Part shown: one piece after another, positions 49,908 through 58,654 of the stretch
Numbering within the stretch: the first letter of the stretch is position 1
How the letters are laid out: the number at the start of each line of letters is the position of its first letter
DNA from: Desulfobulbaceae bacterium
GTDB taxonomy: Bacteria > Desulfobacterota > Desulfobulbia > Desulfobulbales > Desulfocapsaceae
Reading direction: 5' to 3'
NCBI GenBank assembly: GCA_024640625.1
Contig: JAHEER010000016.1
Location: 1-61,234 of the forward strand
Length of the DNA stretch: 61,234 bases
Translations under genes and position numbers: made by a program
Notes under the pieces: generated by a model
What the model saw: the letters and a program-made list of their open reading frames with translations, nothing else
Told to the model about the DNA's origin: nothing
Databases searched by the model: none

Positions 49908-50894
49908 ATGGACCGCATCGATGCTAAGGCGCCCACATCCGCGGAGGTCACTCACCCCGGGGGACCATTGAGGTGGCTGGAATCCCAGAAGAATCGGCTG
50001 ATTGTTCTTTCGGTTCTGGCCCTTATGGCCATGTTTTTGCCACTGATCTCAAACAATTATGTTCTCGAGGTAATGACCAATGTCTGGTTTTATGTGATGC
50101 TCTGTCTCGGGCTCAATATCGTCGTCGGCTATGCCGGCCTGCTCGATCTCGGCTATGCGGCGTTTTTCGCGGTTGGCGCCTATACCACGGGAATATTGAC
50201 CTCACACTTCGGGGTTAACTTCTGGCTCACCATCCCGGCGGCCGTGTTCTTTTCAATCTGCGCCGGGGTGATTATCGGCGGCCCGACCCTGCGGCTGCGC
50301 AGCGACTACCTGGCAATTGTCACCCTGGGATTTGGCGAGATTGTCAGAATCATTGCCAGAAATCTTGAGATCACCGGGGGCGCCAGCGGCCTGATCGGCA
50401 TCGAAAAACCCTCCCTTTTCGGTTTCGAAATCAGTCAGATCTCTCATTTTTATTACGTCTTTTTGGTCCTGGCCTGCCTGGCCTGTTTTGTCAGTTACCG
50501 TCTCCAGCACTCCAGGCTGGGGCGGGCCTGGCAATATGTCAGGGAAGATGAGGACGCGGCCGAAGCAATGGGTATAGACAGGGTTGCGATAAAGCTCTAC
50601 GCCTATGTTATCGGGGCCATTTTCGGCGGGGTTGCCGGCTGCTTCTTCGCCGCCAAGATGACCGCTATTTCTCCGGAAACGTTCACCTTCCAGCAGTCCG
50701 TGCTGATCCTTCTCGGGGTGGTGCTCGGCGGCATGGGCAAAATTCCCGGCGTCATAATTGGCGCTTTCGCCCTGGTCCTTTTTCCTGAAGTATTCCGTGA
50801 TCTCGGCTCATCGCGCATTCTGGTATTTGCCATCGTCATGCTGGTCATCATGCTCTACCGGCCCGAAGGCATCTGGCCCGAGAAAAAATCTTAG
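49908..50894 (+). CDS. livM: branched-chain amino acid ABC permease LivM
   Basis: The 328-residue permease has an N-terminal hydrophilic stretch, then about nine membrane segments. It contains LGLNIVVGYAGLLDLGYAAF, GPTLRLRSDYLAIVTLGFGE and GGMGKIPGVIIGAFALVLFP, all LivM hallmarks. The ATG at 49908 lies just after the livH stop; the frame extended upstream overlaps livH and is rejected. It forms the membrane channel with LivH. Inner-membrane location is clear from the hydrophobicity. Confidence 0.93.
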   Translation: MDRIDAKAPTSAEVTHPGGPLRWLESQKNRLIVLSVLALMAMFLPLISNNYVLEVMTNVWFYVMLCLGLNIVVGYAGLLDLGYAAFFAVGAYTTGILTSHFGVNFWLTIPAAVFFSICAGVIIGGPTLRLRSDYLAIVTLGFGEIVRIIARNLEITGGASGLIGIEKPSLFGFEISQISHFYYVFLVLACLACFVSYRLQHSRLGRAWQYVREDEDAAEAMGIDRVAIKLYAYVIGAIFGGVAGCFFAAKMTAISPETFTFQQSVLILLGVVLGGMGKIPGVIIGAFALVLFPEVFRDLGSSRILVFAIVMLVIMLYRPEGIWPEKKS

Positions 50895-50927
50895 ATGATA
50901 CGCGAGGTAAGGTAGCGAATCGATTTT

Positions 50928-51704
50928 ATGGCGCTTTTGAAGGTTGAAAATTTGGGTTTGAGTTTTGCCGGCCTGCAGGTGATCAAGGAACTGAACTTCT
51001 CGGTTGAAAAAGGTTCCATCGCCAGTCTCATCGGCCCCAACGGTGCAGGCAAGACCTCGGTTTTTAACTGTCTGACCGGATTTTACAAACCCAACAGCGG
51101 CCAGATTATTTTCGATGGCAAAGGGATCACCCGTAAACGGCCCTATAAAATAACCCGCCGGGGCATGGCCCGCACCTTCCAGAACCTGCGGCTGTTCAAG
51201 AAGATGACCGTGCTGGAAAATGTCATGTCCGGCATGCACTGCCGCACCAGTGCAGGAGCCATCGGGGCCATCCTGCGGACCGGAGCGCAGCGGCGGGAGG
51301 AAGCCGAAATTAAAGAATTCTGCGAATCCTGCCTCGATTTTGTCGGCATCCTCGATGAAAAAGACAGAACCGCCTCCAATCTCTCCTATGGTCACCAGCG
51401 CCGGGTCGAGTGGGCCCGGGCCCTGGCCACCAGACCCAAACTGCTGCTCCTGGACGAGCCGGCAGCCGGGCTCAACTTTGATGAGAAACAGCAGTTGATC
51501 GAGCTTATCAAACGCATCCGTGATGAGCTCAATATCACCATTTTACTCATCGAACATGACATGGGGCTGGTCATGAAGGTATCGGAAATGATCACCGTGA
51601 TCGACTACGGACAGAAGATTGCCCAGGGAAATGCCGAGGACGTACAAAACGATCCCCGAGTGATAGAAGCGTATCTCGGTAGAGAAGAAGACGAGGTTGC
51701 ATGA
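50928..51704 (+). CDS. livG: branched-chain amino acid ABC ATPase LivG
   Basis: The 258-residue ATPase has Walker A GPNGAGKTS, signature LSYGHQRRVEWARAL, Walker B LLLLDEPAAGLN and switch His in LLIEHDMGLVM. The LSYG form of the signature and the N-terminal LSFAGLQVIKELNFSVEKG are typical of LivG. It drives import with LivF. Its stop overlaps the livF start as ATGA, so the two ATPases should be made in equal amounts. Confidence 0.94.
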   Translation: MALLKVENLGLSFAGLQVIKELNFSVEKGSIASLIGPNGAGKTSVFNCLTGFYKPNSGQIIFDGKGITRKRPYKITRRGMARTFQNLRLFKKMTVLENVMSGMHCRTSAGAIGAILRTGAQRREEAEIKEFCESCLDFVGILDEKDRTASNLSYGHQRRVEWARALATRPKLLLLDEPAAGLNFDEKQQLIELIKRIRDELNITILLIEHDMGLVMKVSEMITVIDYGQKIAQGNAEDVQNDPRVIEAYLGREEDEVA

Positions 51705-52417
51705 GCGGCGCCATTCTTGAAATAGAAAACCTGGAGACTCATTACGGCAAGATTCATGCGCTCAGAGGAATTTCCTTTTCCGTCAAAGCCGGGGAGATCG
51801 TGACCCTGCTGGGTGCCAACGGGGCCGGCAAGAGCACCACTCTGCGCACCATTTCAGGGCTGATCCGTTCGACCTCGGGAGCCATTCGCTTCAAGGGGGA
51901 GGACATCACCAGAAAGCCCGCCCATGACATCGTCAAGATGGGGCTCATTCATGTGCCCGAGGGCAGGAAGATTTTCAAGGGTATGACCATTCTGGAAAAC
52001 CTGGAACTCGGCAGTTTTACCCTTGATGATGAAGAGGAGAGGCGGAAGCGGCTGGAACATGTGTTCGAGATATTTCCGGTTCTCGAGGAACGAAAACACA
52101 GGGATTCGGCGTTTCTGTCCGGTGGAGAACAGCAGATGCTGGCCATCGGCCGGTCAATGATGACCGACCCCACGCTGCTGCTGCTCGACGAACCCTCCAT
52201 GGGGCTGGCCCCGTTTCTGGTCCAGGAGATCATGAAGATCATCCTGCGCCTGAACAAAGAAGGGGTCACCATTCTGCTGGTCGAACAGAACGCCAAGGTG
52301 GCGCTCAAACTGGCCGACAATGGCTATGTGCTGGAAACCGGTAAAATCGTCATCGAGGGCGATGCCCAGACCCTGCGGGAGGACGAGTCTATCGTTAAGG
52401 CCTACCTGGGTGAATAG
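51701..52417 (+). CDS. livF: branched-chain amino acid ABC ATPase LivF
   Basis: The 238-residue ATPase has Walker A GANGAGKST, signature LSGGEQQMLAIGRSMM, Walker B LLLLDEPSMGLAP and switch His replaced by the LVEQNAKVAL form that LivF proteins carry. It is the second ATPase of the importer. It overlaps livG by 4 bp and ends the operon. No terminator hairpin with a T-run is obvious in the 130 bp downstream. Confidence 0.94.
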   Translation: MSGAILEIENLETHYGKIHALRGISFSVKAGEIVTLLGANGAGKSTTLRTISGLIRSTSGAIRFKGEDITRKPAHDIVKMGLIHVPEGRKIFKGMTILENLELGSFTLDDEEERRKRLEHVFEIFPVLEERKHRDSAFLSGGEQQMLAIGRSMMTDPTLLLLDEPSMGLAPFLVQEIMKIILRLNKEGVTILLVEQNAKVALKLADNGYVLETGKIVIEGDAQTLREDESIVKAYLGE

Positions 52418-52549
52418 TCCGAAAAGTCTGGCCTCTCCTGTTCCGACACATCACCATGGGTCTATTTCCAACTGGTTGAACTGCAGAACCAGCCGGCTCG
52501 ACATCTCCTAACCGGTTGATGAAAGGAGAATAATCTTTATTTTCTCAAT

Positions 52550-52867
52550 CTATTCCATCACTTCCTGGATCCAGGCCAGGGCGGCGGCGACCTTGGGAAA
52601 ACCGATGGTCGACACCAGCACCAGCAGCGCATGCTCGATCTCCTGGCGATTGGCACCGGCCGCCAGCGCCCGTTTGGCGTGGGAGTTAACCGCTCCGGTC
52701 GATCCTGTAGCGGCAGCCACACCGAGCTGGATAAGTTCGGTTGTCTTGCGGTCGAGAGGACCTGCCTGACGGACGGTAGCCCCGAGGTTTTCAACCGCTT
52801 CGAGGACCTCGGGAAAGTTGGCCTTCAGGTGATGGTAGTGTTTGCTGATCTTTTTCTTGTCGCTCAT
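52550..52867 (-). CDS. AhpD/carboxymuconolactone-decarboxylase-like protein without catalytic cysteines
   Basis: The 105-residue protein has the AhpD/CMD helical fold. The active segment normally reads CxxCxxxH; here it is STGAVNSH, with Ser56 and Ala59 in place of the two cysteines and His63 kept. The following AKRALAAGANRQEIEHALLV is family-typical. It therefore cannot do the peroxiredoxin-reductase chemistry of AhpD; it may act as a decarboxylase-like or structural member. GGAGA upstream of the ATG is a fair ribosome binding site. It follows the RND pump genes at 94 bp on the same strand. Confidence 0.82.
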   Translation of the reverse strand: MSDKKKISKHYHHLKANFPEVLEAVENLGATVRQAGPLDRKTTELIQLGVAAATGSTGAVNSHAKRALAAGANRQEIEHALLVLVSTIGFPKVAAALAWIQEVME

Positions 52868-52961
52868 CTTTATCTCTCCTTAGGATGGGGTTTTTCCCAC
52901 CTTAATCACGATTGAGCGAATTAGCTCCGAGCACCGGTAATTCAGCTGTGCCACCGCTTTA

Positions 52962-55900
52962 TTATCGTTCTCCGACCCTGCTTTTTTCAAAACCGATGAC
53001 AAAGGCCAGCAGCGCCGGTATGACGAACAGGGTAAAGACGGTGGAGAGGGCGAGGCCGCCGAGCAGTATCGAGCCAAGCCCGCGATAGAGTTCCGAGCCG
53101 GAGCCGGTGGAAATGACCAGCGGGGTCATGGCCAGGATCGAGGTCGCGGCACTCATGAAGATCGGCCTTATCCTGGTTCGCACTGCGTCGGACACGGCCG
53201 GCACGCCAACCATCCCATGGTAACGGACGTTATTGAGGGATTGGTGGACGATGAGGATGGCATTGTTGACCACGGTGCCGATCAGGATGATAAAACCGAG
53301 CATGGCCAGAATGTCGAAGCCCTGCGGCGCCACGAAGGTATTGACGGCCAGTAGACCGATGAAGCCTCCGGCAGCGGCCAGCGGCACGGTAAAGAGAATT
53401 ATAAAAGGATAGATGAAGTTCTCGAACAGGGCGGCCATCAGAAGATAGGTGATCAGCAGGGCCAGAAGCAGGTTCCACTGCAGTGCTTTACCCGTCTCCA
53501 GCAGTTTGTCGGCGTTGCCGCCGATGCTTATTTGCAGACCATCGAGTTGACCAGCCTGCTGCAGGGCAGCGATAATATCGTTGTCGATGATGCTGATCGC
53601 ATCCTGCAGAGCAAGGTCGGCGGGCGGCGTGACCTGCAGGGTGATGGTACGCTTGCGCTCGAGATGCTGTATCTGGGGCATGCCTTCGCCATAGCTGAGG
53701 CTGGCGACATCACCAACCTTGATGAGATCGCCGTAGCGGTTGACGATGGTGGCGTACATCAATTCCTCCGGAGAGTCGAACCTCTCATCGCTGCCCTTGA
53801 GGACGAGATCGATCTGCTTGATCCCGGCCGGCCGGTAATCGTCTATTTTCCTGCCGTCCATGAGAATATCGACATAGATGCCGAGGTCGCGTTCGCTCAG
53901 GCCGTTGGCCGCCAGCCGTTCCTTGTGGGGCAGCACGCGAATTTCCGGATAGCTGGTTTCCAAAGAAGGAATCGGCCTGGTCTGCGAGCCTGGGATTTTC
54001 TGTCCCACGGCCCCGAAGATGGCCCGGGAACCACCGACGATGGTGTCGATGTCCTCACCGGACACGTTGATGTCCACCGTTCGACCGCCGCCCAGTTCCG
54101 ACTGAAAAATACCAACCTGGATGGAAACCCCGAAATAGCCGGGTATGGAGTTCATGATCTGCATAAACAGACCCATCATTTCCCGGGCCCTGGTTTCATA
54201 GATCGACTGCGCACCAAACAGCGTTATCCGATCGGCGCCGACATAGAACATGTGCTTGATCGGCGCGATACCCATGGGATTGTCCTCCTCGTAAAAAGGA
54301 TCGGCCTGCGCAAAGATAAGGGCGCCGATCTCCTTATATTTATCGATCGAATAGCCGGGCGGAGGAATGAGGATGTTGAGTATGAAGTTGCGATTGCCCT
54401 GGGGCAGATATTCGGCACTGGGGCGGAGCCAGAAGACGATGCCGATGGACAGGGTGGTGAACAGTACGATGGTAACCACCCGGGTAAACACGTTGGCCAG
54501 GCAGATCTTGGAAAACCCCATAATGATTTTGACGAAAAAGGGGCCAACATACGATTTCTGCAGCCAGTTTTGCGATTTCTTTTCGCTTTTTTTATAGAGC
54601 AGGTTGATCAGAGTCGGTATCACGGTAATGGATACCAGAAAGCTGATCATGATCGAAAAGGTGATGGCTATGGCGATATCGCGAAACAGCTGTCCGGCTT
54701 CCTCCTGCATAAAGATAACCGGAAGAAATACGGCCACGGTCGTTGCCGTCGAGGCGAAGACTGCGCCCCAGATTTCCTTGGTACCGTCAAGGGCCGCCTG
54801 GTAAGCGTTCTTGCCCATGCTCCGGTGGCGATCGATATTTTCCAGCACGACAATGGAGTTGTCGACCAGCATGCCGACGGCGAAGGATATGCCCGCCAGG
54901 CTGACCACGTTGAAGCTGCGATTGCTGAGCCAGAGGAAGATAAAGCAGCCGATGACCGAGATCGGTATCGCCAGGGCCGTGGTGAGCGTCGACCTGACGC
55001 TGCGCAGAAAAGTCATCAGTACGGTGATGGCCAGTAGGCCGCCGATCAGGACGTTCTGCTTCACCAGGTTGATGGCGGTGTTGATATAAGGCCTCTCGTC
55101 GTAGAGGATTTCCAGATAGAGCCCCTGATCCTCGAGGATGGTCTCGTTCAGGCGGTTGACCTCCCTCTCGACACTGTCGGTCATGGCCAGGACATTGGCT
55201 CCCTGTTCTTTCTGTATACCGACGACAATGATCTGTTCGGCGTTGTGCAGCACTGCCCCCTGTTCCTTGGCGTAGCCTTTGGAGACATTGACAATGTCGC
55301 GAAGATAGACCCTCGACATACCATCATCATAGACCACGACATCCAGCGCTTCGGCCGGTGATTGAAATTGCCCCACCGTCCTAATCCGGTAGTTCTTGCG
55401 GCCCACCCCCATGACGCCGGCCGAGATTGTCGAATTGGAGCTGGTTATCGCTTTGGTAATTTCGTCGAAGGTGATGTTGTACCGCGCCATTTTCTTGATG
55501 TCGAGTTCCACATGCAGTTCGTCTTCGGTACCGCCGAAAACCAGCAGGGAGCCGACACCCTCGACCCGTTCCAGGTGCTGCCTGATCTCGTTCTCGAAAA
55601 AGGTTCGGTAGTGATTGATGGGTTCCTCGTTTTCTGGTTTGGGCCTCAAAGCCGACCAGATCACCGGTGAGCTGCTGGCCCCCGAGGCATCGATGCGCGG
55701 GCGTTTGGCGTTCTCGGGGTAGTCCGACACCTCGTTGAGCTTGTTGGAAACCCGCAGCAAGGCGTCGTCGAGATCGGTGCCCAGCGAAAAGGTCAGGGTG
55801 ATTTCACCGAAATTGTTGTAGCTGGAGCTCTCCATCTTGGTGAGCCCGGTCAGTCCCTTGAGCACCTCTTCCTGTTTTTCGATGATGTCTTTTTCGATTT

Positions 55901-56072
55901 CGTAGGGAGTTGCGCCGCCCCAGTTGGTCTGTACCGATATCTGCGGCTTTTCGACATCAGGGGTGAGTTGGACCGGCAGGGTGTTGAGCCCTATTAGACC
56001 AAAGGTTATCAGGAGAATTACCGCCACGATGACGGTAACCGGCTTGTCGAGGCCGTATCTGACGATGTCCAT
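52962..56072 (-). CDS. RND-family efflux pump inner-membrane transporter
   Basis: The 1036-residue protein has twelve membrane segments in the RND arrangement with two large periplasmic loops. It begins MDIVRYGLDKPVTVIVAVIL and carries SFAVGMLVDNSIVVLENIDR in the fourth helix region, with acidic residues for proton coupling, and GFIILIGTVVNNAILIV in the second half. It expels drugs, detergents or metabolites with proton drive. The ATG at 56072 follows GGAGAA and lies 1 bp after the adaptor stop; a TTG at 56084 is rejected. An outer-membrane TolC is not in the window. Confidence 0.94.
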   Translation of the reverse strand: MDIVRYGLDKPVTVIVAVILLITFGLIGLNTLPVQLTPDVEKPQISVQTNWGGATPYEIEKDIIEKQEEVLKGLTGLTKMESSSYNNFGEITLTFSLGTDLDDALLRVSNKLNEVSDYPENAKRPRIDASGASSSPVIWSALRPKPENEEPINHYRTFFENEIRQHLERVEGVGSLLVFGGTEDELHVELDIKKMARYNITFDEITKAITSSNSTISAGVMGVGRKNYRIRTVGQFQSPAEALDVVVYDDGMSRVYLRDIVNVSKGYAKEQGAVLHNAEQIIVVGIQKEQGANVLAMTDSVEREVNRLNETILEDQGLYLEILYDERPYINTAINLVKQNVLIGGLLAITVLMTFLRSVRSTLTTALAIPISVIGCFIFLWLSNRSFNVVSLAGISFAVGMLVDNSIVVLENIDRHRSMGKNAYQAALDGTKEIWGAVFASTATTVAVFLPVIFMQEEAGQLFRDIAIAITFSIMISFLVSITVIPTLINLLYKKSEKKSQNWLQKSYVGPFFVKIIMGFSKICLANVFTRVVTIVLFTTLSIGIVFWLRPSAEYLPQGNRNFILNILIPPPGYSIDKYKEIGALIFAQADPFYEEDNPMGIAPIKHMFYVGADRITLFGAQSIYETRAREMMGLFMQIMNSIPGYFGVSIQVGIFQSELGGGRTVDINVSGEDIDTIVGGSRAIFGAVGQKIPGSQTRPIPSLETSYPEIRVLPHKERLAANGLSERDLGIYVDILMDGRKIDDYRPAGIKQIDLVLKGSDERFDSPEELMYATIVNRYGDLIKVGDVASLSYGEGMPQIQHLERKRTITLQVTPPADLALQDAISIIDNDIIAALQQAGQLDGLQISIGGNADKLLETGKALQWNLLLALLITYLLMAALFENFIYPFIILFTVPLAAAGGFIGLLAVNTFVAPQGFDILAMLGFIILIGTVVNNAILIVHQSLNNVRYHGMVGVPAVSDAVRTRIRPIFMSAATSILAMTPLVISTGSGSELYRGLGSILLGGLALSTVFTLFVIPALLAFVIGFEKSRVGER

Positions 56073-56073
56073 A

Positions 56074-57132
56074 TTATTCTCCAACCATGACAGGCTGATC
56101 CGGACGAAGCCGTTCGTTGCCCTCGGTTACCACCGGCATGCCCGGTACGATATAGGGATTGTCGACCCCCACTTTATCGCCGAGATAGGCGACGATGTTG
56201 ACGGGGAGAATGGCGGCCTTGCCCTCCTTGACCGTGTAGACGAAGTCCTTGCCCTGGAATTTCACCAGCGAGGCCCGGTTGATGATCGATAGCTGCCGCT
56301 TCGCACTGGCGGGCACGGAAACGGTGGCCGACATATTCTGGGCGACCAGATCCAGCGGTTCGATGGAAATTTTCAGGAAGACGTTTTTGGTTTTCATATC
56401 AGCTACGGGATCTATGTCTTCCAGCGTGCCGGTCAATTCCTTGCCAAAGGCGGTGATGGTGACGGGAAGCTGCTGGCCCGGTTCTATGTATTGGAGAATG
56501 GACTCGGAAATTGGCGCCCTGATGTACAGGTCTTCGCTGGAGCCGATCGATATCAGCTGTCGTCCAGGTTGAACCCAGCTTCCCGAATCGACATCCTTGG
56601 TCAAAATTATGCCGTTGAAAGGGGCTGAAATAACTGATCTTTTCTTCTGAATCTTAAGTTTCTGCAGCGTTGCCTGGGTGGCCTGTTTTTCAATCTGGGC
56701 ATTTTCATACTCGAACAGGGCGTTATCCCGCTCCCGCTCGGACACGCCTGCTTTTCCATACAGTCGTTCGAGTCGTTTGTAGTTTTTTTCGACGTTGGCG
56801 ATGCGCAGTTCTATCTGTTTGAGTTTGGCCTGTTGAAAATTAATCTCCTGATCGAGGATCTCCGTATTCAAAATTACCAGCGGGTCTCCTTTCTTGACCA
56901 CGTCTCCCTGGTCTACCTCGACGCTTTCCACCAGCCCGGCCAGTTCCGTAGAAATATTGCTGATCCGCTCGTAGTAGAGAACACCGATCACCGTCCGGGT
57001 CTGCGCCACTTCCTCCTGGCCCACCGGTGCAACTTTAACCTTGGCGGGCGGCGGACCATCGGCAGCGAATGCGGGATGACAAATGATGAGCATTACAACC
57101 GCCGCTGCAGCAAACAGATATTTACCAGTCAT
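56074..57132 (-). CDS. RND efflux periplasmic adaptor (HlyD/MFP family)
   Basis: The 352-residue protein has a signal peptide (LFAAAAVVMLIICHPAFA) and the adaptor layout: barrel-lipoyl half (ELAGLVESVEVDQGDVVKKG), a long alpha-hairpin with YKRLERLYGKAGVSERERD, second lipoyl half (ISAPFNGIILTKDVDSGSWV) and beta-barrel. It bridges the RND pump and an outer-membrane channel. Its stop is 1 bp before the pump ATG and its start 1 bp after the MarR stop, so the three genes form one operon. Confidence 0.93.
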   Translation of the reverse strand: MTGKYLFAAAAVVMLIICHPAFAADGPPPAKVKVAPVGQEEVAQTRTVIGVLYYERISNISTELAGLVESVEVDQGDVVKKGDPLVILNTEILDQEINFQQAKLKQIELRIANVEKNYKRLERLYGKAGVSERERDNALFEYENAQIEKQATQATLQKLKIQKKRSVISAPFNGIILTKDVDSGSWVQPGRQLISIGSSEDLYIRAPISESILQYIEPGQQLPVTITAFGKELTGTLEDIDPVADMKTKNVFLKISIEPLDLVAQNMSATVSVPASAKRQLSIINRASLVKFQGKDFVYTVKEGKAAILPVNIVAYLGDKVGVDNPYIVPGMPVVTEGNERLRPDQPVMVGE

Positions 57133-57133
57133 T

Positions 57134-57589
57134 TTACTCTCCGGGATCTTTGGCTATTTTGAGAGAATTCGCTTCGATTCGGCCGAGCACTCTGAGTACC
57201 ACGGCCCTATCCTGCTTGTCTATACTTTCTTCGATTCTGGCGGAAAGCGCCTCCAGCAGACGCGCCATTTCTCTACTGAGATCGGCTCCTTTGTCGGTCA
57301 GGAACACGAGTTGGGAGCGCCGGTCTTGAGGATTTTCACGCCTGATTATCAAATTCTTTTTTTCGAGCCTGTCAAGTATCCTGGTGGTATTGGCCGGGCT
57401 CTTTCCGGTCAGGGAGCCGATTTCGCTCTGGGTCCTGCCCTTTTGCCGGTCCAGGCCTTTGAGGAGATGGAGTTGTTCCCTGGTGAGATCGAAGGGCTTC
57501 AGCAGTCGGTCAATATTGTTGCGGATGGCCTGCGAGGCGAGGTATATCTGGCGTCCCAGACTATTGTGTTGACAGGTGGTCATGGTCAT
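57134..57589 (-). CDS. MarR-family repressor of the RND operon
   Basis: The 151-residue protein has the MarR winged helix: LTREQLHLLKGLDRQKGRTQ, SEIGSLTGKSPANTTRILDR, LEKKNLIIRRENPQDRRSQL and VFLTDKGADL. I chose ATG 57589 because a promoter with an operator-like repeat lies immediately upstream of it, and a start at 57640 would place that site inside the gene. It leads the operon marR-adaptor-RND, so it likely represses itself and the pump until a ligand, often a phenolic compound, is bound. Confidence 0.88.
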   Translation of the reverse strand: MTMTTCQHNSLGRQIYLASQAIRNNIDRLLKPFDLTREQLHLLKGLDRQKGRTQSEIGSLTGKSPANTTRILDRLEKKNLIIRRENPQDRRSQLVFLTDKGADLSREMARLLEALSARIEESIDKQDRAVVLRVLGRIEANSLKIAKDPGE

Positions 57590-57611
57590 GTCCCAAGATG
57601 TTGACCAGACA

Positions 57612-57640
57612 ATAATTAACCAGTTAACTATCTCTGTCAA
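57612..57640 (-). promoter_or_regulatory. promoter with MarR-type operator between -35 and -10
   Basis: On the minus strand TTGACA (57635-57640) is a perfect -35 and AATTAT (57612-57617) a plausible -10, 17 bp apart. Overlapping the spacer is TTAACCAGTTAA (57616-57627 on plus), a perfect 5+2+5 inverted repeat of the type bound by MarR-family proteins. A dimer bound there would block RNA polymerase from the marR-adaptor-RND operon. Confidence 0.7.
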
Positions 57641-57780
57641 CCATGTAATGTAATGTAGCCGCGCCTTTCTCCTGCATCTGCAAAATTAATGGTAAAGTTA
57701 TGCTACATTAGTATAGTGCCAAAGCGTGGTGGATTGATAACAAGGTCCATGAAGCGGTCGACTGCGAGGAGAATACTACT

Positions 57781-58617
57781 ATGGGAATCTATTACGTAGA
57801 TGGAAATTTCGTTGCTGAGGACGAGGCAGTATTGCCGGTATCAGATCTGGCCATTCTGCGGGGATACGCGGTGTTCGATTTTCTGCGGACCTACAACGGT
57901 CTCCCATTTCACCTCGAGGCGCACCTCAAGAGGCTGCGCAACTCCGCCGCCCTGATCGGCCTTGCCTGTCCATGGAGCCTCGAGGAATTGAGCGATATCG
58001 TGGGTAAGACGTTGTCCAAGAATGACTATCACGAATCAAATATTCGCCTGCTGATCACCGGCGGAGACAGCGAAGACTCCATTTCTCCCGGCCAGAAACC
58101 CAGACTGCTGGTGATGGTGCGGCCGGTCGCCCCCCATCCGGAGATCTGGTATGAGCAAGGAGCCAAAATCATCACGGCCCGGCTGAACCGTTACATACCG
58201 GGCGCCAAAAGCACCGATTATATCAGGGCAATCGTCACTCTCAAAGACGCTGAGGCGGCCGGAGCAATCGAATCGGTCTATGTGAATAAGGATGACCAGG
58301 TACTGGAAGGAACGACCTCCAACCTTTTCGCTGTCCGTGACAACAAGGTGATTACCCCCTCCGATGATATTCTGCCCGGCATTACCAGGGATGTGCTCCT
58401 CGAGATCCTGAAACCTCAATTTCCCTTAGAATTGCGGCCCGTGTCCAGAGAGGAACTCCTTAGCTCCGATGAGGTATTAATCGCCTCATCGACCAAAGAG
58501 GTGGTTCCGATCGTTCAGGTGGATGATCAGATCATCGGTGACCGGCGGGTGGGTCCGGTAGCCAGGAAGGTAATGGAAATGTTCAGGGATTACACCGATA
58601 ACTACGGTAAACCCTAA
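57781..58617 (+). CDS. class IV PLP aminotransferase (BCAT/DAAT/ADC lyase type)
   Basis: The 278-residue protein has the class IV fold: GNFVAEDEAVLPVSDLAILR, GYAVFDFLRTYNGLPFHLEA, PLP lysine Lys143 in GAKSTDYIRAIVTLKDAEAA, and VLEGTTSNLFAVRDNKVITP for the phosphate. Branched-chain aminotransferase, D-amino-acid aminotransferase and aminodeoxychorismate lyase share this pattern, and sequence alone does not decide. The length suits all three. It is transcribed alone, divergent from the RND operon. A nearby branched-chain importer makes a BCAT role attractive but indirect. Confidence 0.9.
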   Translation: MGIYYVDGNFVAEDEAVLPVSDLAILRGYAVFDFLRTYNGLPFHLEAHLKRLRNSAALIGLACPWSLEELSDIVGKTLSKNDYHESNIRLLITGGDSEDSISPGQKPRLLVMVRPVAPHPEIWYEQGAKIITARLNRYIPGAKSTDYIRAIVTLKDAEAAGAIESVYVNKDDQVLEGTTSNLFAVRDNKVITPSDDILPGITRDVLLEILKPQFPLELRPVSREELLSSDEVLIASSTKEVVPIVQVDDQIIGDRRVGPVARKVMEMFRDYTDNYGKP

Positions 58618-58654
58618 GCTCGGTAACTGTGGCCCGAACCGAAAGGCGTGTGGC

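Noticed and set aside
53532..55037. 501-codon plus-strand frame opposite the RND pump gene
   Set aside because: It lies wholly antisense to the pump, whose motifs are complete. The composition (many His, Asp, Gln) is typical of an antisense shadow of a GC-rich gene.
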